A DNA stretch of 64,000 bases from Odobenus rosmarus divergens (taxonomy: Eukaryota > Chordata > Mammalia > Carnivora > Odobenidae): the NCBI RefSeq assembly GCF_000321225.1, contig NW_004450302.1, positions 3,688,922 to 3,752,921 of the forward strand. Direction: 5' to 3'. Below the pieces are notes generated by a model. It had not been told where the DNA came from. It did not search any database and was given only the letters and a program-made list of their open reading frames with translations. Each line of letters opens with the position of its first letter. Within the stretch, counting starts at the first letter, position 1. Positions 19,501-29,029 of the stretch are shown here, in pieces. Both the position numbers and the translations under genes were made by a program.

Positions 19501-19900
19501 CTCGGGGAGCCCAGGGGACTGGTGGGTGGCGGGGAGCAAGGGGGCACAGATTCCTTCGCTTTGCCCGAGTCGGGGACAGAGGACTCTCCGAGCACCACGT
19601 TCCTGGGGTAGGAGAAAGAAGGAGGACTCATTTCTCCGCTCCAGGGACTCCCCCACTGACACACGTGAAGGAGTGCCCTCAAACTCCACGCAGCCCCCAC
19701 CCCACACTGGGACCCCCGCCCTCCCCTACCTAGGGAAGCCCAGGACTCACGTGGGGAGCGGCGGCGGTAGAGGTCTGTCCCGGCTTAGTTTGGAGTGTGA
19801 AGAATGGGGGAGAGGGGCTAGCTGAGGTATCTGGGCGCAGGATGGGGCAAGGGGTGCTTACGGGAATTGGAGGGGACGCGGTGTCTTATCCACCCCCGGA
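16555..19900. other. PHOSPHO1: PHOSPHO1 5' region upstream of the start codon
   Basis: Likely contains a 5' UTR intron and non-coding exon(s). The reading frame is open from 16555 to an in-frame ATG at 16630-16632. A poorly preserved MIR-like stretch may lie at 16760-16930. There is a 20-base T run at about 17766-17785 and an AT-rich patch at 18200-18345. No independent coding gene is seen. Confidence 0.45.
19070..19200 (-). repeat. Degraded MIR, reverse orientation
   Basis: Contains gaaaaacggaggcccagaga, gtcaagctagc, then gcaggatcagaactcaggag, broken by a G-rich insert at 19130-19152. Confidence 0.5.
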
Positions 19901-20320
19901 TTTCTGGGCTCCGGCTCACGAGTCCCTCCAGTCCCGAGGGGCCGTGGATGATGCGCGTCTGGGCCGCCCCCTCCACCTGCCCCCCATCCCCCGGCCAGCC
20001 GCCGCGTCCCCTTTAAATGCCCGGGAGCCGGAGCCCGAGCCGCGGCTGGCGCTGCGGCTGCCGCAGCACCCGGACCCACCGCAGTCCCCACACGTCACAA
20101 GCGACTGTCCAATCACAGCGGCGCCGGCGCACATCAAAGGGGCGGGCCGCCTGCGGGCCACGCCTCCCGGCTGCCCCGCAGGCTCCCCGAGAGCGAGCGA
20201 AGGTGGGGTTGCGCGCAGGGAGAAAGGAAAGAGGGAGCGCATCCCTGCGGAGGAGCGTGGGTGGGGGGTACCCTCGCTGGAGCGGCTGCGGGGCTCTGCG
20301 TGAGTCCCCGCTCGCACACC
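19900..20320 (-). promoter_or_regulatory. PHOSPHO1: Candidate PHOSPHO1 promoter in a CpG island
   Basis: GC- and CpG-rich block. Read on the minus strand it has an ordered promoter: GC box (ggggcggg at 20139-20146), inverted CCAAT (20109-20113), CRE-like TGACGT (20092-20097), then a TATA-like ATTTAAA (about 20012-20018), predicting a start near 19985. Consensus donor-like sites follow at about 19750 (GTGAGT) and 19860 (GTAAGC). The distance from the PHOSPHO1 3' end resembles the human gene span as recalled. Assignment to PHOSPHO1 is an inference. Confidence 0.5.
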
Positions 20321-20349
20321 CAGAAGTGGCAGGGCTGTGACTCCAGGGC

Positions 20350-21390
20350 TCTGAGCCCTGAGATTTGCAGAAATGCACCCCTACCGCCAGCCCCCATGCC
20401 CTTCTTCGCTCCTAAGCCCCCCGGTAGGTACCGTTGGACCCAGCCCAGGAAAAGCAGTTCCTCCCCCACGTGCGCCTAGCTCTGCCCTCCGCGCGGAGTC
20501 GCGGCACCTCGCCTCTTGGGGTCCTTCCTCGGTTAAGGTTACAGGGGATTGCCGGGGAAGGGGCTCTCCCACTCCCCTACCCCGTGAACACTGATTTAAG
20601 GACCCAACTGTTTGCCCTTTGCAAGTGGTGTTGTAAATAAAAAACCCACTTTCTCTTCTGTTTCGTGAGAGTTGGTGCCTAGCCACACTCCCCTGCCTCC
20701 CCCTTCCCCCCAACCCAAACCCTCCCCCCAGCTCCCTCTGCCCTCCAGCCTGATGGCTGAGGAGAAGCTTGTGTTTCAGCAGCAGAGAGCCAAAACTTAT
20801 ATATACTGAGAACGTACTATGAACAGGGCACTGTACTAGGTTGCTGCACTTAACAGTTGCATAATCACAACAGGAGAAATTATTTGCCTGAGTTCAAACC
20901 TAGGCACACCTGGCCCATGGGGTCACAAAGGAGCTGTGTGGATGCAGAGCCTAGGCGCCCCCAGGCCGGGGTCTAAGTCTCCCCCTGCTCCCCTCCTCCA
21001 AGAGAGCCGGCAGGTGGAAAGGCCCTGTGTGATCTGGCAGCCCGCGGTGCTGGAAACCGGCGAGGGAAGGAGGGTGAGCAAGGAATTACCCTGTGCTGGG
21101 GGCTACTGTGAACAGGACAAGTGTGTGCCGTCTTTCCACATGTACAAAGGAGAACGAACGCATTACAGCTGCTTAAAACCCTTGACCGTAACTTCCAGCT
21201 CCCCAGCTCCTTCACTGCCTTGCTGCTCACGCCCCTGTCCTCACTGCCCACCCTCTCTTCCCGCCCTACAGCACCTCTGATGTTTCCTGGGGACTTCCCT
21301 CCTCAGGAACACACCTGCCCCATTTGCTGGGTGAGCTCGGTCTCTGTCACACATCCTGAAGCTCCTTCTATCACACCGATCACTTGTGTG
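20350..21390. other. Intergenic, mostly unique
   Basis: A plus-strand AATAAA occurs near 20636 without a recognisable gene before it. A short MIR-like remnant may lie at 20800-20910. Nothing else is recognised. Confidence 0.4.
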
Positions 21391-21399
21391 CCACCACAA

Positions 21400-21558
21400 C
21401 ATGTGGGAAATGCTGTCAGTACACTTCGGTGGGTCAGCTCACATAATCCTCACCATTCTCTGAAATGCTGCGTGGCTCCTTCTGCTGTTGGGAAATCGGG
21501 GCACAAAGAGTTGAGCTTGCCCAGGGTCATCCAGCAGGTGAATGGTAGAGCTGGGCTT
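21400..21558 (-). repeat. MIR SINE, reverse orientation
   Basis: Contains cacataatcctcaccattc, ttgggaaatcggggcacaaa and cttgcccagggtcatccagc. Confidence 0.75.
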
Positions 21559-21574
21559 CCAGCCTGGGTGCCTT

Positions 21575-21772
21575 TTTGTTTTTAAGGTTTTTTTGTTTGT
21601 TTGTTTGTTTTTTAATTTGTCAGAGAGAGAGAGAGCACAAGCAGGGGGAGCGGCAGGCAGAGGGAGAGGGAGAAGGAGGCTCCCCGCTGAGCAGGGAGCC
21701 TGATGCGGGGCTCTATCCCAGGACCCCAGGATCATGACCTGAGCTTAACCGACTGAGCCACCCACGTGTCCC
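21575..21772 (-). mobile_element. Carnivoran tRNA-derived SINE (SINEC), reverse
   Basis: Poly-T start, then GA-rich middle, then the reverse tRNA-like head (tgacctgagcttaaccgact, gagccacccacgtgt). Flanked by the near-perfect duplication ccagcctgggtgcctt at 21559-21574 and 21773-21788 (one mismatch). Confidence 0.9.
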
Positions 21773-21829
21773 CCAGCCTGGTTGCCTTAACCTTTACCCC
21801 ACACCGTGCCCCTCCTTCAGCATCTGCCA

Positions 21830-21950
21830 CCCCTGTCAACAACAGGAGGGCAGAGACCACGTTTGCCTTATGCGGTAGTGTTCCGTCCACCCCAGCACGG
21901 AGATTGCGGCACCCAGTAGGCCTTAGATGTTTGTTGTTGAATGAAACACG
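21830..21950 (+). repeat. L2 LINE 3' tail
   Basis: Contains gagggcagagaccacgtttg, caccccagcacggagattg and the terminal tgtttgttgttgaatgaaac, typical of the L2 3' end. Confidence 0.7.
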
Positions 21951-21994
21951 TCGCCTGCTGTGTTCAGCTCGACCTAGCACTCCGTTTGTGTCTC

Positions 21995-22115
21995 CTCATT
22001 TTATCTTCTCACTAACTGGTCACTGCAGGATTATCCCCATTTTCCAACAGGGAAATTGAGGCTCAGAGAGATCAAATGAGTTGCCCAGGGTCACATGCCG
22101 CCAAGGAGGCACTAG
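21995..22115 (-). repeat. MIR SINE, reverse orientation
   Basis: Well-preserved core: ggattatccccattttccaa, gaggctcagagagatcaaat, gttgcccagggtcacatg. Confidence 0.75.
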
Positions 22116-22134
22116 ATGCAGATCCGGATCCTGA

Positions 22135-22182
22135 CGATGAACACCCTTTCCGATGAACACCCTTTCCGACGAACACCCTTTC
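22135..22182. repeat. 16-bp tandem repeat, three copies
   Basis: Unit cgatgaacaccctttc repeats at 22135-22150, 22151-22166 and 22167-22182; only the third differs, by one base. Confidence 0.95.
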
Positions 22183-22693
22183 CGCCGGTTTCCAACGATG
22201 GGGCTGAGGGTGGGGCGGGCGGTAACTTTCTGTGGCGGCCTGAGCCAGTTCTTACTGCCCACCTCTGCCTTCCAGGCTTGCTGATATCAGAGCCACGGGG
22301 GCTCTGTGCAAAGCACCTCTATGGAATAAATCTAGAAACTCCCAGTTCCCCCTACGCTAAACTTTTCACGGCACAATCCTACCTCTCATTGTGCCAATGA
22401 ACACAGTTGGGCAGTTGGACGATCAGCCATGTGTCTAAAGAGGGGGACAGAAAGGGGAGGGGAGTCCTACCTCCCACCTCACCCCATCCCGGGCCCCAGC
22501 AGGGTGAGGCCTCTGCCCAGCACTCAGCTGCAGAACTTCCTCTCTTCCTGTGGGGTTCACCTTAGAATTCCCGTCAGTCAGTCAGTCTGGCAGAGAGCTT
22601 GTGGGGCTGGGGTCATCTGAGGCGACAGACACAGGAGTTTCTGGGGAAGCCTGATTCAGGTGGCCAGGGATGGGGCTCTCCGGTTGGCCTTGA

Positions 22694-22752
22694 CGAAGAG
22701 GGTGTGACTCTCGCCTAAGGTTTTGGCACCGTAGGCGAGAGTCACCTCTTTG
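22694..22752. other. Strong RNA-hairpin-forming inverted repeat (miRNA-like)
   Basis: The arms gtgactctcgccta (22704-22717) and taggcgagagtcac (22732-22745) are exact reverse complements. Above them a mismatch and three more pairs close a 6-nt loop (22722-22727). Below, after a 3-nt bulge, seven more pairs join 22694-22700 to 22746-22752. That is about 24 pairs in 59 nt. I do not recognise it as a known miRNA or repeat; expression is unknown. Confidence 0.75.
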
Positions 22753-22884
22753 GCGTTAGAGCCCGGGAGGCCAGGAATCGGGACTCTGGCTCTGCGACAG
22801 GCCTGGTGGGGGAGGGGCAGTGGCGGAAGGGGAGGGGCAGATCGCCTGGTTCCTCTGAACACTCCAGCTCCGGGAAGGACGATT

Positions 22885-23030
22885 TTGTGCCAGGCACATA
22901 ATCCCCACAACAACCCTGGCCGATGAGTTTTAGTATTCTTCCTTTTACAAATGAAAAAGCAGAAGCTTGGGGACATTAAGAAAGTGCCTTGCCCAAGGAC
23001 GCTGTGCAGCAAGTGGCGGTCAGCTCCGAT
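22885..23030 (-). repeat. MIR SINE, reverse orientation
   Basis: Contains cataatccccacaacaaccc, ccttttacaaatgaaaaagc and tgccttgcccaaggacgctg. Confidence 0.7.
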
Positions 23031-23234
23031 GTTGAGGTCTGCACTTCTCTGTCTGGAGGAGGCTGAGGGCCTTCAGTGACCTGGCGACCTATGCAGGTGG
23101 GCTTAGTGCCGGAGGCCACCGGGAGGACCCCGTTCGTTCGGGCAGTTCTGCGGGTTCTGCCGGAGGTGCTCTGGGCCTAAGGCATTGTGCTGGGGCGTCG
23201 GGATTTTTCAGGTCTCTCATCCCCTTCCTAGATG

Positions 23235-23440
23235 ACAGTCACTGGCATTGACAGAGCGCTTACTCTGTGCCAAGCAGCGTTCTAAAGGCTCAGCTTTCTT
23301 CATTCTCACATCAACCCTAGGATCTATTTGTTCCTCCACCTTACAGATGAGAAAGATGAGGCATAGAGTGGTATGTAATCTGTCCAAGGTCCCAGAACTG
23401 GGAAGTGGCAGAAGCAGGATTTGCACGAGTTTTGAGCTGC
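23235..23440 (-). repeat. MIR SINE, reverse orientation
   Basis: Contains gacagagcgcttactctgtg, accttacagatgagaaagat and tgtccaaggtcccagaactg; long and well kept. Confidence 0.8.
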
Positions 23441-23574
23441 CCTTCTGTGGATGGGAATGGGCCACGTCACCCCCACGCCGGTGCTCGGGAGAATCTGGCA
23501 ATAACATAGAGGGAGGTTCAGATCTTCAGAGCTGTGCTCCACCGGTGGCTGTGGACAGTCTGCCGCTCTCTGGT

Positions 23575-23720
23575 CCTCCCTACAATACAGTACTCATTTG
23601 TGCATTTCTTCACTGGACAACTGTTAACTGTGTCAGGCACTGGGGGATAAGACATTGAAGAAGACCCAGACCCTGCCCTCGGGGCACTTACAGTCTAGAG
23701 AGGAGACAGAGATGAGCGAA
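23575..23720 (-). repeat. L2 LINE 3' tail, reverse
   Basis: Contains cactggacaactgttaactg, gtcaggcactgggggataag and ctgccctcggggcacttaca, the reverse L2 terminus. Confidence 0.65.
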
Positions 23721-24394
23721 CAGCTTTTCCCAAACGAGTGTCAGACAACCGGCAGATCTGTTCTGCCCGGGACCATTCTGTCTTGGACTTCAGCAGGTAA
23801 AGCAGCTGGGACCTGAGGTGCCCCCGGGCTAAGGAGGAGACTATAATCCGGGGGTCGGGTCCACCCCCCAGAGATGCCCCCATCCTGACCACTCTCCTTC
23901 CCTGTCTCACCTCAGCTCCTCCTCTTGCCTGCTGCTGGGTTCCCCTCCCTTCTTTCTCCACATCCCCTGAGCAGCCTGGAGACACTTGAGAGCAACCTTC
24001 TCCCCACCCTGGCAACTTTCCCTCCCTGCCTTCCCCAAGCCAGCCCCTCTCCCACAACAGACTCACCCCGACAGAGCTGTCCCCCCTCGGTAAGCAGCAA
24101 GGATGGAGAGTCATGTGGCAGAGGGAACTGGGTAAAGAGGTGAATGTGCAGACGTCCTTTCTGCTACCTGGCAGACACCCTCAGCAGGTGGTTGAGAAAG
24201 TCACCCCCTCCCCCACCCCAGGGTCCCAGGTGGGCCAGGAAGTCCTTACAGTCTGACTCAAATCCCACTTGCTGGGATATTTCCTCTCATTTGGCTTCTA
24301 AGGCACCCTCCTGTGTAATGGCTTTCAGAGTCTTGAAATCTGCCACTCCATTTCCTCCGTTTTTCGCAAATGTCACATTAAAGAGAACAAGGTG

Positions 24395-24800
24395 ATTTCG
24401 TCTCTGCCTGCCTTGTGTCCCTGGTTACTTCTTGCAGCCCTCTCCTACTCACTCTGTGTAACAGCCTTGTTTCAGCCTTTCAAATGTGCTACCACGGGCC
24501 CTTTGCACTTGCCATGGCCTCTTTCCAGCATACTTCCCACCGCATCCATCCCACTGAGTTCGGGGCTCAGCTCATCTGTCACTTCTAAAAGGAAACTAGC
24601 CCTGCCCAGACACCCTCCCTCTCATGACACACCTCCACAGCACCCTGGGCTCCTCCTGGCTGATCGATTAATATCTATTTCCCTCAGACTGTCAGCTCCG
24701 CGACAATAAGGACCAGAGTGGGTTTGCTCCCATGGTGTCCCCAGCACCTACTGCAGGCCTTGATCCGAAGTAGTTGCTCAAAAAATATTTGTTATGAATG
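24395..24800 (+). repeat. L2 LINE 3' end
   Basis: Long L2 3' segment: gggccctttgcacttgccat, ctcatctgtcacttctaaaa, tgtccccagcacctactgca and the terminal caaaaaatatttgttatgaa. Confidence 0.8.
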
Positions 24801-25074
24801 ACTGCAAGACTCTCAATCTCAGCTACTTGTGTGGGGTGTGGCCTTAGGCCGGGAATGACACCATAGCAAACTTCCTGGCTTAACCTGGGCTGTCTCACTG
24901 GGGATATGCTAACGAAGGAAGGGCCGGCAGCTCAGCCGGTTTTTACAGCTTCCCCCTGAGCAACCGGCCCCACGGAGGAACCTTCCCATCCCCAAGGCAG
25001 GTCTGTGCGGTTGGGAGCTGGAGAAGCACCCTCAGAATAAGAGTCCGACCAAAATGAGAGTCCCTTGTGTGTTC

Positions 25075-25200
25075 CGTAGGCTTTGTAGCTTACAAAACAG
25101 TGTCTGCAATTCATATTATTTTCCTGATGAGGAAAACGAAGCGGAGGGAGGTCAGGGGACAAGTCCAAGGTGGCTAAGGCAGAACTTGAACACGGCTCTT
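25075..25200 (-). repeat. MIR SINE, reverse orientation
   Basis: Reverse MIR core with ttcctgatgaggaaaacgaa and gggacaagtccaaggtggct. Confidence 0.65.
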
Positions 25201-25724
25201 TTCGAAACCAGCCAGTTTTTCTGAGGCCATTGTACAGGGGGAGAGGATGCACTGCCAGCCAGCAAAGATGCCAAGATTCTGGGGCTTTCATTCTTTTATT
25301 CGTTCGTCCATGTATGCACGCATTCATTCATTTGTTCAGGAGACGCAGGCCCCGCCTTGCCTCCTCGGAGGCCGCAGTGGAAAGCTAATGTTCTGGAGCC
25401 CTGGTCCTCCCCCTGAACGGCCTGAGCTTGCTGTAGGTACTCTTTTGTGTTTACATGTAAATGTGCGTTTTTCATGTAAACTTTCAAAAGGTTCCCTGAC
25501 ACCACCTATCCTTCCCTCCCCTCTCTGCAAAAAGTTTAAGAACCACTGGGGTCATACATGCTAACTCAGTGTAAATGGGCAGTGGCCCACGGGCTCATTA
25601 GTCCTGCCCGTTTGGGTGACTAAGGCCCCAGCACGTGACCATCTCTGGCCCAAGTGGTAAACCTGGTGTCTGGACGACATGAGTCATCCGCTGGCACCGC
25701 CGACCTGGGACAGAACCCTATAGA

Positions 25725-25764
25725 AACACACACACATGTGCACACATGTACGCACGCGCGTGCG

Positions 25765-25795
<31 letters not shown>

Positions 25796-25798
25796 GCA
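25725..25798. repeat. Alternating purine-pyrimidine microsatellite (CA/CG)n
   Basis: Compound CA, CACG, GCGC and CA run of about 74 bases, almost perfectly alternating purine and pyrimidine, including a central block of about 18 bases of GC/GT/GC. Confidence 0.95.
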
Positions 25799-25950
25799 CC
25801 ATCCCCCGCTCTAAAACTGCTCCTGACTCCAGGGAGCTACTTTGGGTTTTTTTTCCCTCCAATATGAGTAACACACAGTACTGCCCACAATGGTGACATT
25901 TATTGAGGACTTGTGTGTGTCAGACTCTATGATGCCTACCTCCTCATCTT

Positions 25951-26000
25951 TTTTTTATTTTATTTTTTAAATTTGTATTTAAATTCTAGCTAGTTAACAT
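25951..26000 (-). mobile_element. L1 3' terminus fragment, reverse
   Basis: T-rich tract followed by tatttaaattctagctagtt and aacat, the reverse complement of the carnivoran L1 3' end. About 50 bases remain. Confidence 0.6.
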
Positions 26001-26014
26001 CCTCCTTGTCTTTT

Positions 26015-26200
26015 TATTTTTTTTTTAAGATTTTATTTATTTGAGAGAGAGAGAGAGAGAGCATGAGAGGGGGAGGGTCAGAGGGAGAAGCAGGCTCCCC
26101 GCTAAGCGGGGAGCCCGATGCGGGGCTCGATCCCGGGACTCCAGGATCATGACCTGAGCCGAAGGCAGTCGCCCAACCAACTGAGCCACCCAGGTGCCCC
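26015..26200 (-). mobile_element. Carnivoran tRNA-derived SINE (SINEC), reverse
   Basis: Complete from poly-T to tRNA-like head (ctgagccacccaggtgcccc). Flanked by the perfect 14-bp duplication cctccttgtctttt at 26001-26014 and 26201-26214. Confidence 0.93.
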
Positions 26201-26999
26201 CCTCCTTGTCTTTTCAAATCCCCACAGCAGGCCCCTGAGTTGAGGAACTTGCCCAAGGTCACCCGGCTGGGGAGAGGTGGACATGGATGTGGGGTGAGGG
26301 TTGAGGAAAGCTCAATGTGTTTAAGATCCTTCAGGGGTGGGGCAGTGATCAGGGCTCTTAGCTCCCTGTGGGTACGAAGCCTAGATGCATTCTGCTGGAG
26401 TCATTCCTACCTTCATTCTTTCTATGATTTCTTGAGCATCTTCTATATGCCAGGGGTGTGTGGGGGCTTGGTAGCCGGCCTCCAAGATGGCTTCGATGCT
26501 GCCCACCTCGTGGCATCCACACCCTCCTGCGGGCCCCTCCCATACTGTGCCAGGGTGGATGTGAGTGACCCGTGGCGTGGGGCAGAAGTGAAGGCACAGC
26601 CCTTCCCATGTGGGTTATGACAGACTGCACTTCGTCTTGGGCGCTCTCTCCCTTTCTTGCTCTCCTCCTTTTGGGGGTCACTCCCTCAGTTGCCGGGCTG
26701 TGGACAGCCCCATGGGGAAGCTCACAGGCAAGGAACTGAAGCCTCAGGCCGGCAGCCGGTGCAGACGAGGCCCGTCAAGGACAACCACATGAGTGAGTTT
26801 GGGCGCAGCCCTCCAGCCCCAGTCAGGCTTTGAGATGACTATAATCTTGTTAGGACTCTTGGCTCAGAGACACTGTGGAGATAATAAATGCTAGTTTGAA
26901 GCTGCTGAGTTTTTAGGGTGATCTCTTACACAGCAAGAGAGAACCAGAGATGGATCTGTAAATACAATTGCCATGGTTCTCATATTCTATTAAAGGAGG

Positions 27000-27290
27000 C
27001 AGCCAGTGGAAGGAAGGAAGGAAGGGAGTGGGGGGAGAGGGAAAGAACTCAGTATGTCAGATAGCAGGAAGTTCTATGGAGACAAATAAAGCAGGGAAAT
27101 GGGAGGGGGAGGGAGCTTCGATTTAAAAAGGGTGGCCAGGGAAAGTCTGACTGAGCAGGGGCCAGTTAAGCAAAGACGTGAGGGAGCGAGCCATATAGAA
27201 ATCGGAGGGGAAAGAACATCAGGCAGCATGAACAGCACATGCAAAGGCCCTGAGGTGGAAGCATGTCTCTATCATGTCACCCACCCAGAG
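27000..27290 (-). repeat. L2 LINE fragment, reverse
   Basis: Degraded L2 3' sequence with ggccagggaaagtctgactg and gcacatgcaaaggccctgag. Confidence 0.55.
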
Positions 27291-28089
27291 CACAGTCTTG
27301 GTCTATTTGGCCACTAGATTGATTGTCTTCACCAGGCCTGTCTTTGACCATCTCATCCTACGGCCTCCAGGAGTAGGGAGGTGGCACGCTGAGCCCCCAC
27401 TGCTCTCTTGTTCTCTCCCTAAAAGGCTTGGGCCCTCGACCTGGGCTCCGTGGCTGTATTCCGGGGAGTGACCACAGTGACAGATCTTCCCAGCCTTCAA
27501 TCAGGGCAGGTGATCTGGGACAAATCCAAGTGAGACTGCAGGATGAGAGAAATGACGGAGGAAATGCAATTTGGACACAGAAACTCCAATTTCAAAGGTC
27601 CTCCAACAACGTACCTGGCTTAATGGTAGAATCATCTAACTCCATGCTGTTGCTGTAATCATGGGTTATTTTTTGCCATTTACAGTTTTGGAGCAAGCAA
27701 AATACAAAGTGTGTCTCTGTGTCATAGCAGAGGTGCCCAAAGCTGCCCATTTGATATGCCCAGCCACCTTGCTTCTTGGTAACAGATTTATTACTTAATA
27801 AGGCCTGAGGACTGCCTCTTTCTGTGCCCTCCTCCCTCTCAACCCAGGGATGCCTGCCTTGTCCTAGAGTGCATCCTGGGAGCCTCTCAGGGCTCCCCAC
27901 GAGCAGGCCCATGGCCATAGCAACCGTGTTTTCCAGATCAGTGCAGCGAGCCTCACGTTATATGTAGAAGACAAAGACACAAGAGCTGAAGATGGGGCTT
28001 TCTGGGAGAATGAAGGGCAGAGAGTAGCAAATACCTCTCCAAGAGACCCACTCATCCCCAGTGGGCGGGGGGGGGCGGGCAGAGGAATT

Positions 28090-28800
28090 GTTCATTTATT
28101 CATTCATGCATTCTTTCAACAAATTTTTCTTAAACCTACTGTATGCCAGGATTGGGCTTGGTGCTGGAGAAACCATATAAGCAAGACAGAGTTCCTGCCC
28201 TGGGAGTGCTTCTAGTCTGCTGGGGAGACAGACAGGTGCATCAGCAGGGGCCTGGTGATTCTGGTAAACATGAGAGGGACACCCATCCCAGTTCAAGGGG
28301 AGGACCAGAGAGGAGTGTGTAGGTGTGTCGATGTCAGGGGAAGGTTCCATGAAAAGTGACTTCTTCTTCTTTTTTAAGATTTTATTTATTTATTAGAGAG
28401 ACAGAGAGACAAAGAGCACAGGTGGGGGAAGGGGCAGAGACAGCAGGCAGAGGGAGAAGCAGACTCCCCGCTGAGTGGGGAGCCTGACCCAGGGCTCCAT
28501 CCCAGGGCCCCGGGATTATGACCTGAGCTGAAGGCAGACACTTAACCAACGGAGGCACCCAGGCGCCCCAAGAAGTGACTTCTAACCCAAGACGACCTGC
28601 AGGATGAGTAGGAGTTAGAAGAAGAGAACTGTGTCCAGGCAGGGCGAGAGCTTGTGCAAAGGTCCTTAAGGCGAGAGAGGTGGTAGAAAGAGCAGAAGGC
28701 GGAGGGTCTTGTGAGCTTCATCCCTAAGGGCCACGGGGAACCACTGCATGTTTGGAGCTCAGGATTGACACAATCACATCTGTGTTTGAGAAAGATCACT
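28090..28800 (-). repeat. L2 LINE 3' end, reverse, split by a SINE
   Basis: The left part (28090-28353: ttcatttattcattcatgca, gtatgccaggattgggcttg) and right part (28584-28800: gcttgtgcaaaggtccttaa, ccacggggaaccactgcatg) are one L2 interrupted by a SINE. Confidence 0.75.
28365..28572 (-). mobile_element. Carnivoran SINE (SINEC) inserted in L2, reverse
   Basis: Poly-T, GA-rich middle and tRNA-like head ending ggaggcacccaggcgcccc. Flanked by the 11-bp duplication aagtgacttct at 28354-28364 and 28573-28583. Confidence 0.92.
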
Positions 28801-28958
28801 TTTGTTGCTGTTACTGACTGCCCCTCCTTCTTCTCATGGCCCTGTGGCTGAGAAGGGCCTGTGGGGAGACCACAGCCCAGGCCAACCCAGTCCTCAGAGT
28901 GTAGGGGGGATAATGGCAGGCTCTTCTCTCCTCGGCATCCCATCCCACCTCAGCAGAC

Positions 28959-28982
28959 GTCAGGGTCAGGGTCAGGGTCAGG
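28959..28982. repeat. Telomere-variant-like (TCAGGG)n, four units
   Basis: Four perfect 6-bp units, gtcagg in frame, equivalent to the TCAGGG variant of the vertebrate telomere repeat. Confidence 0.9.
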
Positions 28983-29029
28983 TTCCGAGCGCGGCTATAT
29001 TGGGCTCTCGTGGGTGAGGGTTCCATCCC

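Larger units (their letters stand above)
25890..26290 (-). repeat. MIR SINE, reverse, split by later insertions
   Basis: The outer parts (gtgacatttattgaggactt at the left; aacttgcccaaggtcacccg at the right) belong to one reverse MIR-type element. It is interrupted by an L1 3' scrap and a carnivoran SINE. Confidence 0.55.

Noticed and set aside
20635..20641. Plus-strand AATAAA as a gene end
   Set aside because: No coding exon or transcript evidence lies upstream on that strand and no clear downstream GT element is seen.
21575..21772. tRNA gene in SINE heads
   Set aside because: SINE heads across the window carry tRNA-like A and B box sequence but belong to full SINE copies with tails and target-site duplications, so they are not functional tRNA genes.
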